64,000 nt of DNA from Microtetraspora fusca (GTDB lineage: Bacteria > Actinomycetota > Actinomycetes > Streptosporangiales > Streptosporangiaceae), in NCBI RefSeq assembly GCF_001570365.1, contig NZ_BBYK01000061.1:62001-126000 (forward strand). The letters run 5' to 3'. How positions within the stretch are numbered: position 1 is the first letter of the stretch; the number at the start of each line of letters is the position of its first letter. Made by a program: the position numbers and the translations under genes. Under the pieces are notes generated by a model. That model did no database searches, was not told where the DNA came from, and saw only the letters and a program-made list of their open reading frames with translations. This document shows, one piece after another, positions 51,688 through 60,874 of the stretch.

Positions 51688-53124
51688 ATGCTTCAGCACG
51701 ACAAACTCTTCATCGGGGGCGACTGGGTGGCCCCCGCGGGCACCGGGACCATCGACGTCGTGTCCCCGCACACCGAGGAGGTGGTCGGGCGGGTCCCCGA
51801 CGGCACCGCGGCCGACATGGACCGGGCCGTCGCCGCCGCGCGGGAGGCGTTCGACAGCGGGCCGTGGCCTCGCATGAGCATGGCCGAGCGCGCCGCGGTC
51901 GTCGCGAGGCTGGCCGAGGTCTACGCGGCGCGGCAGAACGAGATCGCCGATGTGATCACCCTGGAGATGGGGTCGCCGATCACCTTCTCCCAGCTCGCCC
52001 AGGCCCCGCAGCCGCTCGGGATGCTCCAGTACTTCGCCGAGCTGGGCGCGACCTACGCCGTCGAGGACGAGCGGCCCGGCATGTTCGGGCCCGTCACGGT
52101 GCGCCGCGAGCCGGTCGGCGTCGTCGCCGCCGTCGTGCCGTGGAACGTCCCGCAGTTCGTCATCATGACCAAGCTCGCCCCCGCGCTCGTCGCGGGCTGC
52201 ACGATCGTCATCAAGCCCGCCCCCGAGACACCGCTCGACTCCTACCTCCTCGCCGAGATGGTCAAGGAGGCCGGGATCCCGGACGGCGTCGTCAACATCG
52301 TGGCCGCCGGACGCGAGGCGGGCGAGCACCTGGTCTCCCACCCCGGCGTGGACAAGGTCGCCTTCACCGGCTCCACCGGGGCGGGCCGCCGCATCGGCGC
52401 CATCTGCGGCGAGCAGCTCAAGCGGTGCAGCCTGGAACTGGGCGGCAAGTCCGCCGCCATCATCCTGGACGACTGCGACCTGCCCTCCGCGATGGGCTTC
52501 CTGTCGATCGCCTCGCTCATGAACAACGGCCAGGCGTGCGTCGCGCAGACCCGCATCCTCGCCTCACGCAACCGGTACGACGAGGTCGTCCAGGCGGTGG
52601 CCGACATGGTCTCCGGCCAGCCGGTCGGCGACCCGGCCGACCCCGCCACCGGCATCGGTCCGCTGGTGGCCAAGCGGCAGCAGGAGCGGGTCGAGGGATA
52701 CATCAGGGCCGGCCTCGACGAGGGTGCCAAGGCCGTCGTCGGCGGCCTCGACCGGCCGTTCGACCGCGGCTGGTACGTCGCCCCGACCGTGTTCGCCGGG
52801 GTCACCAACGACATGCGCATCGCCCGCGAGGAGATCTTCGGCCCGGTCCTGGCGGTGATCCCGTACGACGGCGAGGCGGACGCGATCCGGATCGCCAACG
52901 ACAGCGACTACGGCCTGTCCGGCTCGGTCTGGACGGCGGACGTCGAGCGCGGCATGGACGTCGCCCGCCAGGTGCGCACCGGCACCTACGGCGTCAACAT
53001 GATGAACACGCTGGAGCCGTCCTCGCCCTTCGGCGGCTACAAGGCGAGCGGCCTCGGCCGGGAGCTCGGCCCCGAGGGCCTGTCGGCCTACCTGGAGTAC
53101 AAGTCGATCGCCCGTCTCGGCTGA
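51688..53124 (+). CDS. Aldehyde dehydrogenase
   Basis: 478 residues of the NAD-dependent ALDH superfamily. VVPWNVPQFVIM, VAFTGSTGAGRRIG, the general base in LELGGKSAAII and the nucleophile in NNGQACVAQTRIL are all present, and the C-terminal PFGGYKASGLGRELG is intact. The ATG at 51688 has GGGAGG 9-14 nt upstream. It is separated from neighbours by promoter and terminator and so is probably monocistronic. General aliphatic aldehyde oxidation is likely; the specific substrate is unknown. Confidence 0.92.
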   Translation: MLQHDKLFIGGDWVAPAGTGTIDVVSPHTEEVVGRVPDGTAADMDRAVAAAREAFDSGPWPRMSMAERAAVVARLAEVYAARQNEIADVITLEMGSPITFSQLAQAPQPLGMLQYFAELGATYAVEDERPGMFGPVTVRREPVGVVAAVVPWNVPQFVIMTKLAPALVAGCTIVIKPAPETPLDSYLLAEMVKEAGIPDGVVNIVAAGREAGEHLVSHPGVDKVAFTGSTGAGRRIGAICGEQLKRCSLELGGKSAAIILDDCDLPSAMGFLSIASLMNNGQACVAQTRILASRNRYDEVVQAVADMVSGQPVGDPADPATGIGPLVAKRQQERVEGYIRAGLDEGAKAVVGGLDRPFDRGWYVAPTVFAGVTNDMRIAREEIFGPVLAVIPYDGEADAIRIANDSDYGLSGSVWTADVERGMDVARQVRTGTYGVNMMNTLEPSSPFGGYKASGLGRELGPEGLSAYLEYKSIARLG

Positions 53125-53154
53125 ACCGGCCTTCCGGGCCCGGGAAACACCCCA

Positions 53155-53223
53155 CCGGTCCCGCACGGCGACGCGGCGCGCGAGGCGGTTCCCTCGCGCC
53201 TCGCGCGGCCCGTACGGGACCGG
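53155..53223. terminator. Branched hairpin after the aldehyde dehydrogenase gene
   Basis: CCGGTCCCG (53155-53163) pairs with CGGGACCGG (53215-53223), enclosing a second helix CGCGCGAGGCG (53177-53187) / CGCCTCGCGCG (53197-53207). It lies in the gap between convergent genes. Confidence 0.65.
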
Positions 53224-53354
53224 GAGGCCGCCCAGCGCGCCCCCGCGACGCTGGGCCACACCATGACTACACAATGGTGCGCACCGATCACCCCTAATCG
53301 GTGGATTGGACCACTCCCGAGGGGTTTGATCCGCACAACTGAGGTAGACGACCG

Positions 53355-54110
53355 TTATACGGGTTTGGTTCGCACGATCCACGAACCGATTTTTCGCACC
53401 AGATCCGGCGTGGCCGCCGCCTCGGCGTGGCCGTACCCGGGGATGATCCACATCTCCTTCGGGTCGCGGGCGTTGCCGTAGAGCTCGTGCGGGTGGTCGA
53501 GCGGGAAGAACGGGTCCGCGTCGCCGTGGACGATCAGCAGCGGCGTGGGGGTGATCAGCGCGGCCGCCTCGAACGGCGGCAGCGGCACGGGGTCCCACCG
53601 CCCGGACGCGATCCTGGTCCGCTTGACCCACCGCGCCGCGAGCCGGCCCTCGGGACGCTCGATCGCCCAGTGGACCTGGCGCATCGGCTTGGTGCCCCGG
53701 TAGTACCACCACGCGGGCGCGCTCACCGCGACGATGCCGTCCACGCCCCGGTGCAGCGCGGCGTGCCGTACGGCCACCGCGGCGCCCATGGAGAAGCCGA
53801 CGGTGACGACCCGCCGGTAGCCGATGGACCTGGCGTGCTTCACGGCCGCGTCGAGGTCCAGCACCTCAAGGTCGCCGACCGTCGACTCACCCGTGGAGCG
53901 TCCGTGACCGCGGAAGTCGAAGGAGAGCACACCGCCGAACCGGGACATCACGTGCGCGATGCGGCGCGTACAGGGGGCCCGCCAGGATCCGGTGAACCCG
54001 TGAGCGATCACGATGCCGAGGTCGAGGGAGCCGTTGGGCGTGTGCGCGGCGTCGATCCGCACACCGTCCGACGTGCGCAGCATCGCCGCGAAGGCCGGAG
54101 CGAAGGTCAT
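53355..54110 (-). CDS. Alpha/beta hydrolase (serine hydrolase)
   Basis: 251 residues. The oxyanion region is VIAHGFTGSW, the nucleophile elbow GFSMGAAVA, the acid is in HGDADPFFP and the catalytic histidine in PGYGHAEAA. The layout fits small esterase/lysophospholipase-like enzymes. The ATG at 54110 is chosen because the conserved fold begins there. Cytosolic; the substrate is unknown. Confidence 0.88.
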   Translation of the reverse strand: MTFAPAFAAMLRTSDGVRIDAAHTPNGSLDLGIVIAHGFTGSWRAPCTRRIAHVMSRFGGVLSFDFRGHGRSTGESTVGDLEVLDLDAAVKHARSIGYRRVVTVGFSMGAAVAVRHAALHRGVDGIVAVSAPAWWYYRGTKPMRQVHWAIERPEGRLAARWVKRTRIASGRWDPVPLPPFEAAALITPTPLLIVHGDADPFFPLDHPHELYGNARDPKEMWIIPGYGHAEAAATPDLVRKIGSWIVRTKPV

Positions 54111-54198
54111 ATCAGCCAACTGTAACCGCGGCCTCCGGCGGCGATTCCGGCAGGTTTCGCGCAGCCCGCCTCCCCGGATCGTGCTCGGGGAGGCGAGA

Positions 54199-55500
54199 TC
54201 ACGCCTGCTCCGGGACCGCCGGCTCCGGCACCACCCGCGCACGGCGGAGCGAGGCCAGGCGGAGCGGCTCGCGCACCGCCGTGCCGAGCCGTACGCCCGC
54301 GAGACGGGCGAACAGCACAGCCGCGAGCAGCGTGGCGGCCACGGTCACGACACCACCGAGCTGGAGCGCCAACCGCGGGCCGAAGGTGTCGCTCAGCCAG
54401 CCGAGCAGCGGCCCGCCCACCGCGCCGGACGCCGCGGACACCACGCCGAGCACCGCGATGACCCGGCCGCGCATGTGGTCCGGACTGTCGAGCTGCGCGC
54501 GGGCCGCGACGGCGGTGTCGAGCACCACCGCGCTCGCCGCCACCGGCAGCATCAGGGCGGCGAACGACAGGAAGCCCGGAGCGAGGCCGCTCAGCAACTG
54601 GACCGCGCTGGCCAGCATGGCTGCGCAGAGCAGCAGCCGCAGCGTGAGCCGGGCCCGGCCGGCCGCGACCACGCCGCCGATCACCGTGCCGACCGCGAAG
54701 ACCGTCGAGAGCACGCCGTACCCCGCCGATCCGGCGGCGAGAGGGCCCGCGCTCATCGCCGCCATGGTGACCTGGTAGTTGCGCCCGAGGCTGCCGAGTA
54801 CGAGGGCCAGACCGAGCAGCACCAGCAGCCAGGGGGTGCGCAGCACGTAGCGCACGCCCTCACCGACGCCGAACTCGGCGGTGGAGGAGGCGCGGGCCAG
54901 GACGTGCATCTCGCTGCGACGCATGGCGAAGATCGCGCCGATCACGGCGAGGAAGCTCGTCGCGTTGATGAGGAACAGCGCGCCGATGCCGGTGATCGGG
55001 AGCAGGATGCCGGCCGCGCTCATGCCGAGGATGCGCGCGCCGGAGCTGATCACGGAGCCGAGCGCCATCGCGTTGGGCAGGTCCTCGGGCGGCACGACCT
55101 CGGCCCCGAACCGGCCGAGGGCGGGGCCGCCGAGCGCGCTGACCACGCCGGAGGCCAGCATCACGACGTAGATGGGCGCCATCGAGCGGGGCTCGCCCAT
55201 CGCGATCGCCGCCAGGACCAGGGCGAGCCCGGCCTGGGCGATCTGCGCGGCCAGCACGACGGGCCGGGAAGGTAGCCGGTCGGCCAGCGAGCCGCCCCAC
55301 ATGCCGAGCGCGAGCGTCGGCAGGGCCTGGAGGACGAGGCTGATCCCGACGCTGGTGGCCGAGCCGGTGGCGGAGAGGATCAGCCAGTTGACGCCCAGCA
55401 CCTGCATCCAGGTCCCGGTCACGGAGACCAGGTCGGCGGCGGCCCAGAGCCGGTAGTTGCGATGCCGGAGGGAACGCAGCGTCGCTGCGGGTAAAGCCAC
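54199..55500 (-). CDS. MFS exporter (EntS/multidrug type)
   Basis: 433 residues and about 12 helices. The N-terminus LRHRNYRLWAAADLVSVTGTWMQ and the loop MWGGSLADRLPSR are typical of the enterobactin-exporter-like MFS group. GTG 55500 is preceded by AAAGGA. No siderophore genes are in the window, so general drug or metabolite efflux is the safest call. Confidence 0.88.
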   Translation of the reverse strand: MALPAATLRSLRHRNYRLWAAADLVSVTGTWMQVLGVNWLILSATGSATSVGISLVLQALPTLALGMWGGSLADRLPSRPVVLAAQIAQAGLALVLAAIAMGEPRSMAPIYVVMLASGVVSALGGPALGRFGAEVVPPEDLPNAMALGSVISSGARILGMSAAGILLPITGIGALFLINATSFLAVIGAIFAMRRSEMHVLARASSTAEFGVGEGVRYVLRTPWLLVLLGLALVLGSLGRNYQVTMAAMSAGPLAAGSAGYGVLSTVFAVGTVIGGVVAAGRARLTLRLLLCAAMLASAVQLLSGLAPGFLSFAALMLPVAASAVVLDTAVAARAQLDSPDHMRGRVIAVLGVVSAASGAVGGPLLGWLSDTFGPRLALQLGGVVTVAATLLAAVLFARLAGVRLGTAVREPLRLASLRRARVVPEPAVPEQA

Positions 55501-55694
55501 CGTTTCGTCCTTTTCCAGGGAGATTCAACGGCAGGACGAACGTGGTTAGCCTTCCCCCGGATTCCGCTTTGTTCGTAAATATGACACTAATCACACATTA
55601 AAGGTGGTTTAGCGATCTTTGTCCGTTTGGTGAGCAAGCCGACGCACCACGCGACTACGGAAGCTCGTCCAGGACGACGACGCCCGGCCCGCCC

Positions 55695-55994
55695 TGGGGC
55701 GCGGCCCTGGGTGTCATCGTCGTGCCCCAACAGCACCGACTCATCGCCCTCAATCCGGCCGCGGCACCGGTTCTGCTCGGCCTCAACTCCTCGGCCATCT
55801 ACGTCGGGATAGCTCTTGGTGGCGGCCTGGGCGGACTGGCCCAGAAGTGGTTTGCCATCGTGCCCGCCGCATTGGGGCTGCCGGCCGCCGGTGTCACGAC
55901 CTTGGCGCTGCTCTGCCACCTGACAACCGCACGCCACCATGCGCCCGCAGCACCTCAGCCGACTCTCTCCACCCCGGAGCAGGCCGAGGTGTAA
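55695..55994 (+). pseudogene. C-terminal remnant of an MFS transporter
   Basis: The frame begins WGAALGVIVVPQQHRLIA, then GLNSSAIYVGIALGGGLGGL and LGLPAAGVTTLALL, which is the C-terminal third of a DHA1-type efflux pump. No start codon with a ribosome site and no N-terminal ten helices exist upstream; the sequence before 55690 is unrelated. It is most likely a truncated gene left by a deletion. Confidence 0.7.
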
Positions 55995-56009
55995 CGCCCC
56001 TGCCGGGGC

Positions 56010-56219
56010 CCGCCACGAGCCCCGACGCGGTGAAGAACAGGTGTGGGACGCCGGAACGCTCGACGAATTCCTCCACGAGCCGGGACTTCCCCACCCGCCG
56101 CCGTCCCCCGAGGAGCAGCGCCCGCCCGGGACGGCCGCTCGCGCCGCCGGCCGCCGTTTTTTCAGCCGGCGGTGGAGTCGCGCGAGCTCCCGCCGTCGGC
56201 CGAAGAACCCGTGCGTCAC
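56010..56219 (-). pseudogene. Frameshifted 5' remnant of an AAA ATPase gene
   Basis: From GTG 56219 the minus strand encodes THGFFGRRRELARLHRRLKK. After a run of six A (plus 56157-56162) the homologous continuation is one frame back: GRALLLGGRRRVGKSRLVEE, then FVERSGVPHLFFTASG, including the Walker A GRRRVGKS. The similarity then stops near 56010. The gene is therefore frameshifted and truncated. The family resembles archaeal-type / DUF234 ATPases with an N-terminal FxGRxxEL motif. Confidence 0.7.
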
Positions 56220-56229
56220 GCCTCTCACG

Positions 56230-56274
56230 CTCTCATCGATGAGACTCTCACCCGTGAAACTCTCATCGTTGAAA
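56230..56274. repeat. Three tandem 15-bp units upstream of the ATPase remnant
   Basis: CTCTCATCGATGAGA, CTCTCACCCGTGAAA and CTCTCATCGTTGAAA follow each other without gaps, with a partial copy CTCTCACG at 56222-56229. The first unit contains a perfect 14-bp palindrome. They sit 11 bp upstream of the remnant's GTG, where iterated operator sites would be expected. Confidence 0.8.
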
Positions 56275-56444
56275 CCATCAGCGACGAGCGTGGGGGCCGG
56301 AACGTTCGGCCATGGCGCGCGGTGGTAACGCGCATCAACTAAAATCTGAAGGTCGCACTCGCGGCCAGAGCGTCTCGCGGCGGGACACTATCCGGTTCCC
56401 GGGACGCGGACGGACAGCCCCAACAACCAGAGCGAGACTCCACT

Positions 56445-58298
56445 ATGCCATTGAACAGCCGCGACGACCTGCGGAACATCGCGATCATCGCGCACGTCGA
56501 CCACGGCAAGACCACGCTGGTGGACGCCATGCTGTGGCAGTCCGGGGCGTTCCGGGCCAACCAGGACGTCGACGAGCGGGTCATGGACTCCAACGACCTG
56601 GAGCGCGAGAAGGGCATCACCATTCTCGCCAAGAACACCGCGGTCAAGCACGGAGGCATGACGCTCAACATCATCGACACCCCCGGCCACGCCGACTTCG
56701 GCGGCGAGGTGGAGCGGGGCCTGTCCATGGTGGACGGCGTCGTGCTGCTCGTCGACGCCTCCGAGGGACCGCTGCCGCAGACCCGGTTCGTGCTGCGCAA
56801 GGCGCTGTCGGCCAAGATGCCCGTCATCCTGTGCATCAACAAGGTGGACCGGCCGGACGCCCGCATCGCCGAGGTCGTCGACGAGGTTTACGAGCTCTTC
56901 ATGGACCTCGACGCGACCGAGGACCAGATCGACTTCCCGATCGTCTACGCGTCCGGCAAGGCGGGCCGCGCGTCTCTGAACCGTCCCCAGGACGGTGAGA
57001 TGCCCGACTCCGAGAACCTGGAGCCGCTGTTCGAGACGATCACCTCGACGATCCCCGCCCCGGTGTACGACCCGACCGCGCCGCTGCAGGCGCACGTCAC
57101 CAACCTGGACGCGTCCAGCTACCTCGGCCGGATCGCCCTCTGCCGGGTCCACCAGGGCACGATCACCAAGGGCCAGCAGGTCGCCTGGTGCCGCACCGAC
57201 GGCACCGTGCAGAAGGTGAAGATCTCCGAGCTGCTCATGACCGAGGCGCTGGAGCGCAAGCCCGCCGAGCAGGCGGGCCCGGGCGACATCATCGCCATCG
57301 CCGGCATCCCCGAGATCATGATCGGCGAGACGCTGGCCGACGCGGACGACCCGCGCCCGCTGCCGCTGATCACCGTGGACGAGCCCGCGATCTCCATGAC
57401 CATCGGCACCAACACCAGCCCGCTGGTGGGCAAGGTCAAGGGCGCCAAGGTCACCGCCCGCATGGTCAAGGACCGGCTCGACAAGGAGCTGGTCGGCAAC
57501 GTGTCGCTGCGGGTGCTGCCGACCGACCGTCCCGACGCCTGGGAGGTGCAGGGCCGCGGCGAGCTCGCGCTGGCCATCCTGGTCGAGCAGATGCGCCGCG
57601 AGGGCTACGAGCTGACCGTCGGCAAGCCCCAGGTCGTCACCAAGGTGATCGACGGCAAGGTGCACGAGCCGGTCGAGCGGCTCACCGTCGACTGCCCCGA
57701 GGAGTACCTCGGCGCCGTCACCCAGCTCCTCGCCCTACGCAAGGGCCGCATGGAGCACATGACCAACCACGGCACCGGCTGGATCCGGATGGAGTTCGTG
57801 GTGCCGGCCCGCGGCCTGATCGGCTTCCGCACCGAGTTCCTCACCGAGACGCGCGGCACCGGCCTGGTCCACCACGTCTTCGAGTCGTACGAGCCGTGGT
57901 TCGGCGACCTGCGCACCCGCAACAACGGCTCCCTGGTCGCCGACCGCTCCGGCCCGGTCACCGCGTTCGCCATGCTGAACCTCCAGGAACGCGGCACGCT
58001 GTTCGTCTCTCCGGGCACCGAGGTCTACGAGGGCATGATCATCGGTGAGAACTCGCGATCCGACGACATGGACGTGAACATCACCAAGGAGAAGAAGCTC
58101 ACGAACATGCGCTCCTCGACCGCGGACGAGACCGAGAAGGTCATCCCGCCGCGCGTCCTGTCGCTGGAGCAGGCCCTGGAGTTCATCCGCGACGACGAGT
58201 GCGTGGAGATCACGCCCCAGACCGTCCGCCTCCGCAAGGTGACCCTCGACGCCGCCACCCGCGGCCGGGCCGCCGCGCGGGCCAAGCGCTCCAACTGA
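56445..58298 (+). CDS. typA: Translational GTPase TypA/BipA
   Basis: 617 residues. G1 [10 protein letters not shown], the switch region REKGITIL, G3 [11 protein letters not shown]4 NKVD and G5-like YASGKAG are intact, followed by EF-G-like domains II, III and V and the BipA-specific C-terminal domain ([30 protein letters not shown]). It binds ribosomes and assists 50S assembly under stress. The ATG at 56445 lies 170 bp behind the 15-bp repeats. A strong terminator follows. Confidence 0.96.
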   Translation: MPLNSRDDLRNIAIIAHVDHGKTTLVDAMLWQSGAFRANQDVDERVMDSNDLEREKGITILAKNTAVKHGGMTLNIIDTPGHADFGGEVERGLSMVDGVVLLVDASEGPLPQTRFVLRKALSAKMPVILCINKVDRPDARIAEVVDEVYELFMDLDATEDQIDFPIVYASGKAGRASLNRPQDGEMPDSENLEPLFETITSTIPAPVYDPTAPLQAHVTNLDASSYLGRIALCRVHQGTITKGQQVAWCRTDGTVQKVKISELLMTEALERKPAEQAGPGDIIAIAGIPEIMIGETLADADDPRPLPLITVDEPAISMTIGTNTSPLVGKVKGAKVTARMVKDRLDKELVGNVSLRVLPTDRPDAWEVQGRGELALAILVEQMRREGYELTVGKPQVVTKVIDGKVHEPVERLTVDCPEEYLGAVTQLLALRKGRMEHMTNHGTGWIRMEFVVPARGLIGFRTEFLTETRGTGLVHHVFESYEPWFGDLRTRNNGSLVADRSGPVTAFAMLNLQERGTLFVSPGTEVYEGMIIGENSRSDDMDVNITKEKKLTNMRSSTADETEKVIPPRVLSLEQALEFIRDDECVEITPQTVRLRKVTLDAATRGRAAARAKRSN

Positions 58299-58308
58299 TC
58301 ACTGCGAC

Positions 58309-58342
58309 AACGCCCGCCCCGGGTCGTCCCGGGGCGGGCGTT
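58309..58342 (+). terminator. 15-bp stem terminator behind typA
   Basis: AACGCCCGCCCCGGG (58309-58323) and CCCGGGGCGGGCGTT (58328-58342) pair perfectly around TCGT. It begins 11 bp after the typA stop codon. Confidence 0.85.
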
Positions 58343-58448
58343 CGCGTTCCCGCACCCGTTTCCCGCCCCGGGCGCGGGTCAAGCATGGTTTCCTTCGTAA
58401 CGCAAGGTAATCGGAAGGACACTCACCGCACGAAGCAGGGGAGAGACC

Positions 58449-59051
58449 ATGCCCGGAAGGACACACCTCGCGCTCGCCGTGACGCTCGCACTCGGCGCGG
58501 CGGTCATCGGATCCTCCGCCGCGGAGGCGGCGCCCGGCCACATCGCCCGTCCGCTCGACGCCACCCTCCGTGACGCGGCCGGCAAGCGGGTCGGCGTGCT
58601 GCGTGCCGAGGACGAGGGTCAGGCGACCCGGATCACCGTGAGCGTCTGGGGACTGTCGGCCGGATTCCACGGCTTCCATGTCCATACCACCGGCAGGTGC
58701 GACGCCGGGGCCGTGGATCCGGCGACCGGGAGCCCCTTCACCACGGCCGGCGGGCACCTCGACCTCGCCATGCCCGGCGGCCACGGCGCGCACGCCGGCG
58801 ACCTGCCCGCGCTGCTCGTGGGCCAGAACGGCACGGCCCGCGCCTCCTTCGTCACCGACCGGTTCCGGGTCGCGCAGCTCGCCGACGCGGACGGCAGCGC
58901 CGTCGTCATCCACGCGCTGCCGGACAACTACGGGAACATCCCCTCCCGCTACACCCACCCGGCGGACACGACGGGCACCACGGGCGCGGACGCGACCACC
59001 CTGAAGGCCGGCGACACGGGTAACCGCATCGCCTGCGGCGTGCTCCACTGA
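58449..59051 (+). CDS. sodC: Secreted Cu/Zn superoxide dismutase
   Basis: 200 residues with a signal peptide ending in AEAAPG. Copper/zinc ligands are visible in FHGFHVHTTGRCD, GGHLD, GGHGAHAGDLPAL and the late VVIHALPDNYGNIP; the disulfide partners (RCD and RIACGVLH) are present. It should dismutate superoxide outside the membrane. GGGGAGAG precedes the ATG. Separate promoter from typA. Confidence 0.93.
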   Translation: MPGRTHLALAVTLALGAAVIGSSAAEAAPGHIARPLDATLRDAAGKRVGVLRAEDEGQATRITVSVWGLSAGFHGFHVHTTGRCDAGAVDPATGSPFTTAGGHLDLAMPGGHGAHAGDLPALLVGQNGTARASFVTDRFRVAQLADADGSAVVIHALPDNYGNIPSRYTHPADTTGTTGADATTLKAGDTGNRIACGVLH

Positions 59052-59156
59052 CGCCCCAAGTCACCGTCAAGCGGAGCACAAGAGGGCGGGGACACCATCG
59101 ACGTGAGGAGAGCGCCACGGGGGCCCGGCGCCTCCACAGAGAGGGGGACTCCCGTC

Positions 59157-59243
59157 ATGAAGTTCGCCACCACGATCATGTGCTCCGCACAGATCGGCGC
59201 CTGGCTGCTCATCGGAGCGCTGGCGCTGCTGATGGCCCGGTGA
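59157..59243 (+). CDS. Putative 28-residue membrane peptide
   Basis: A short frame encodes MKFATTIMCSAQIGAWLLIG followed by ALALLMAR. It is one hydrophobic helix with a Lys near the start and an Arg at the end. GAGAGGGGGA lies about 8 nt before the ATG, and codon use fits. No homology can be judged at this length, so it is only a candidate. Confidence 0.4.
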   Translation: MKFATTIMCSAQIGAWLLIGALALLMAR

Positions 59244-59332
59244 ATCCGGTACGGCTCGCGCCACCGCGCGAGCCGTACAACTCTCGGGGCCCCTGCCCGG
59301 AACCGACGGCGGCGCCGGGCGCACGGCGGAGT

Positions 59333-60874
59333 TCAGCGGCGGCGGCGCGCGGTGCCGAAGATCGACCGCGTGATCTCCCTGCCGAGGGCGGACGCCGCCG
59401 AGCGCGCCAGCGACCGCAGCGCGGGCGAGCGCAGCACCCCCTCAAGCGGCGACCTCTCCCCCGGCCGCTCCCACGCCTCGTCGCGGCGTTCCTGTGGCTC
59501 CTCGCGCCTCTCCCGCCGCCGTTCCGGCGTTTCGGCGGGTGCGGTGGGGGCCGGCTCGGGCGGGGTGAGCCGGGCGTTCAGCATCTCGTACGCCGACTCC
59601 CTGTCCACCGCCGTGCCGTACTTGGGGAGGAGGGCGGAGGAGGCGATGACCTGCCGGACCACGGCGGGGTCCGAGGGGGCCATCAGGCTCTCCGGGGCGC
59701 GCAGCCGGGTCCAGGCGACCGGGGTGGGCGCGCCCGTCTCCGACAGCACGGTCACCACGGCCTCTCCGATGCCGAGCTGGGTGAGCAACTCCTCCAGGTT
59801 GTACGACGACGAGGGGAAGGTGGACACGGTCGCCCTCAGGTCCTTGGCGTCCTGGGGCGTGAAGGCGCGCAGCGCGTGCTGCACGCGCGAGCCGAGCTGG
59901 GCCAGCACGTCGGCGGGCACGTCCTTGGGCGTCTGGGTGACGAAGAAGACGCCGACGCCCTTCGAGCGGATCAGCCGCACGGTCTGGGTGATCGACTGCA
60001 GGAACGCCTTGGACGCCTCGTCGAAGAGCAGGTGCGCCTCGTCGAAGAAGAAGACGAGCTTGGGCTTGTCCGGGTCGCCGATCTCGGGCAGCCCCTCGAA
60101 CAGGTCCGCGAGCAGCCACATCAGGAAGGTCGAGAAGAGCCGCGGCCGGTCCTGTACGGCGGGCAGTTCGAGGACGGAGATCACTCCCCTGCCATCGGGC
60201 GTCGTGCGGAGCAGGTCGCGGGTGTCGAACTGGGGCTCGCCGAAGAACGCGTCCGCCCCCTGCGCCTGGAAGTTGATCAGTGCGCGCAGGATCACCCCGG
60301 CGGTCTGCGGGGCGAGCCCGCCGACGCCCTTCAGCTCCTCCGGGTTGTCCGTGAGGTGCTGGATGACCGCGACCAGGTCCTTCAGGTCCAGCAGCGGCAG
60401 GCCGTGTTTGTCGGCGAAGTAGAAGATCAGCCCGAGCGAGGACTCCTGGGTCTCGTTCAGCCCGAGCACCTTGGCCAGCAGCGTCGGCCCGAACGCGGTC
60501 ATCGTGGCCCGCAACGGGATGCCCTCGCCGATGCCGCCGAGTGAGAAGAACTCGGTGGCGCAGGCCGTGCCGGACCAGGACTGGCCGATCTCGGCGGCCC
60601 GCGCGCTCACCCGGTCGGACGGCGCGCCGGGCGAGGCGAGGCCGGACAGGTCGCCCTTCACGTCGGCCAGGAACACCGGCACGCCGTGTGCGGCGAGCTG
60701 CTCGGCCATCATCTGCAAGGTTTTGGTCTTGCCCGTGCCGGTGGCGCCGGCGACCAGGCCGTGCCGGTTCATCATTCCGAGCGGGATCCTGATCTTCTCC
60801 GCGGGGTCGGCCCGCCCGTCCGTCACCAGCGCGCCCAACTCCAGCGCGGGCCCCTCGAAGTCGTAGCCCTTCAT
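59333..60874 (-). CDS. HerA-like ATPase (DUF853 family)
   Basis: 513 residues of the VirB4/HerA/FtsK-related ATPases. Walker A is GLVAGATGTGKTKTLQ, Walker B is KLVFFFDEAHLLFDEA, and the sensor/Arg region is VGVFFVTQTPKDVPADVL. A conserved block GLAPQTAGVILRALINFQ is typical of the family annotated as 'helicase HerA-like'. The last ~75 residues are Arg/Glu/Pro-rich. No NurA partner is nearby. It overlaps the upstream polysaccharide deacetylase gene by 4 nt, an odd pairing. Role in DNA or protein handling is not established. Confidence 0.88.
   Translation of the reverse strand: MKGYDFEGPALELGALVTDGRADPAEKIRIPLGMMNRHGLVAGATGTGKTKTLQMMAEQLAAHGVPVFLADVKGDLSGLASPGAPSDRVSARAAEIGQSWSGTACATEFFSLGGIGEGIPLRATMTAFGPTLLAKVLGLNETQESSLGLIFYFADKHGLPLLDLKDLVAVIQHLTDNPEELKGVGGLAPQTAGVILRALINFQAQGADAFFGEPQFDTRDLLRTTPDGRGVISVLELPAVQDRPRLFSTFLMWLLADLFEGLPEIGDPDKPKLVFFFDEAHLLFDEASKAFLQSITQTVRLIRSKGVGVFFVTQTPKDVPADVLAQLGSRVQHALRAFTPQDAKDLRATVSTFPSSSYNLEELLTQLGIGEAVVTVLSETGAPTPVAWTRLRAPESLMAPSDPAVVRQVIASSALLPKYGTAVDRESAYEMLNARLTPPEPAPTAPAETPERRRERREEPQERRDEAWERPGERSPLEGVLRSPALRSLARSAASALGREITRSIFGTARRRR

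Noticed and set aside
56150-56170. Programmed frameshift at the A6 run of the ATPase remnant
   Set aside because: The reading frame across the A run does not give a canonical X XXY YYZ heptamer, and the gene is truncated shortly afterwards, so a decay mutation is more likely.
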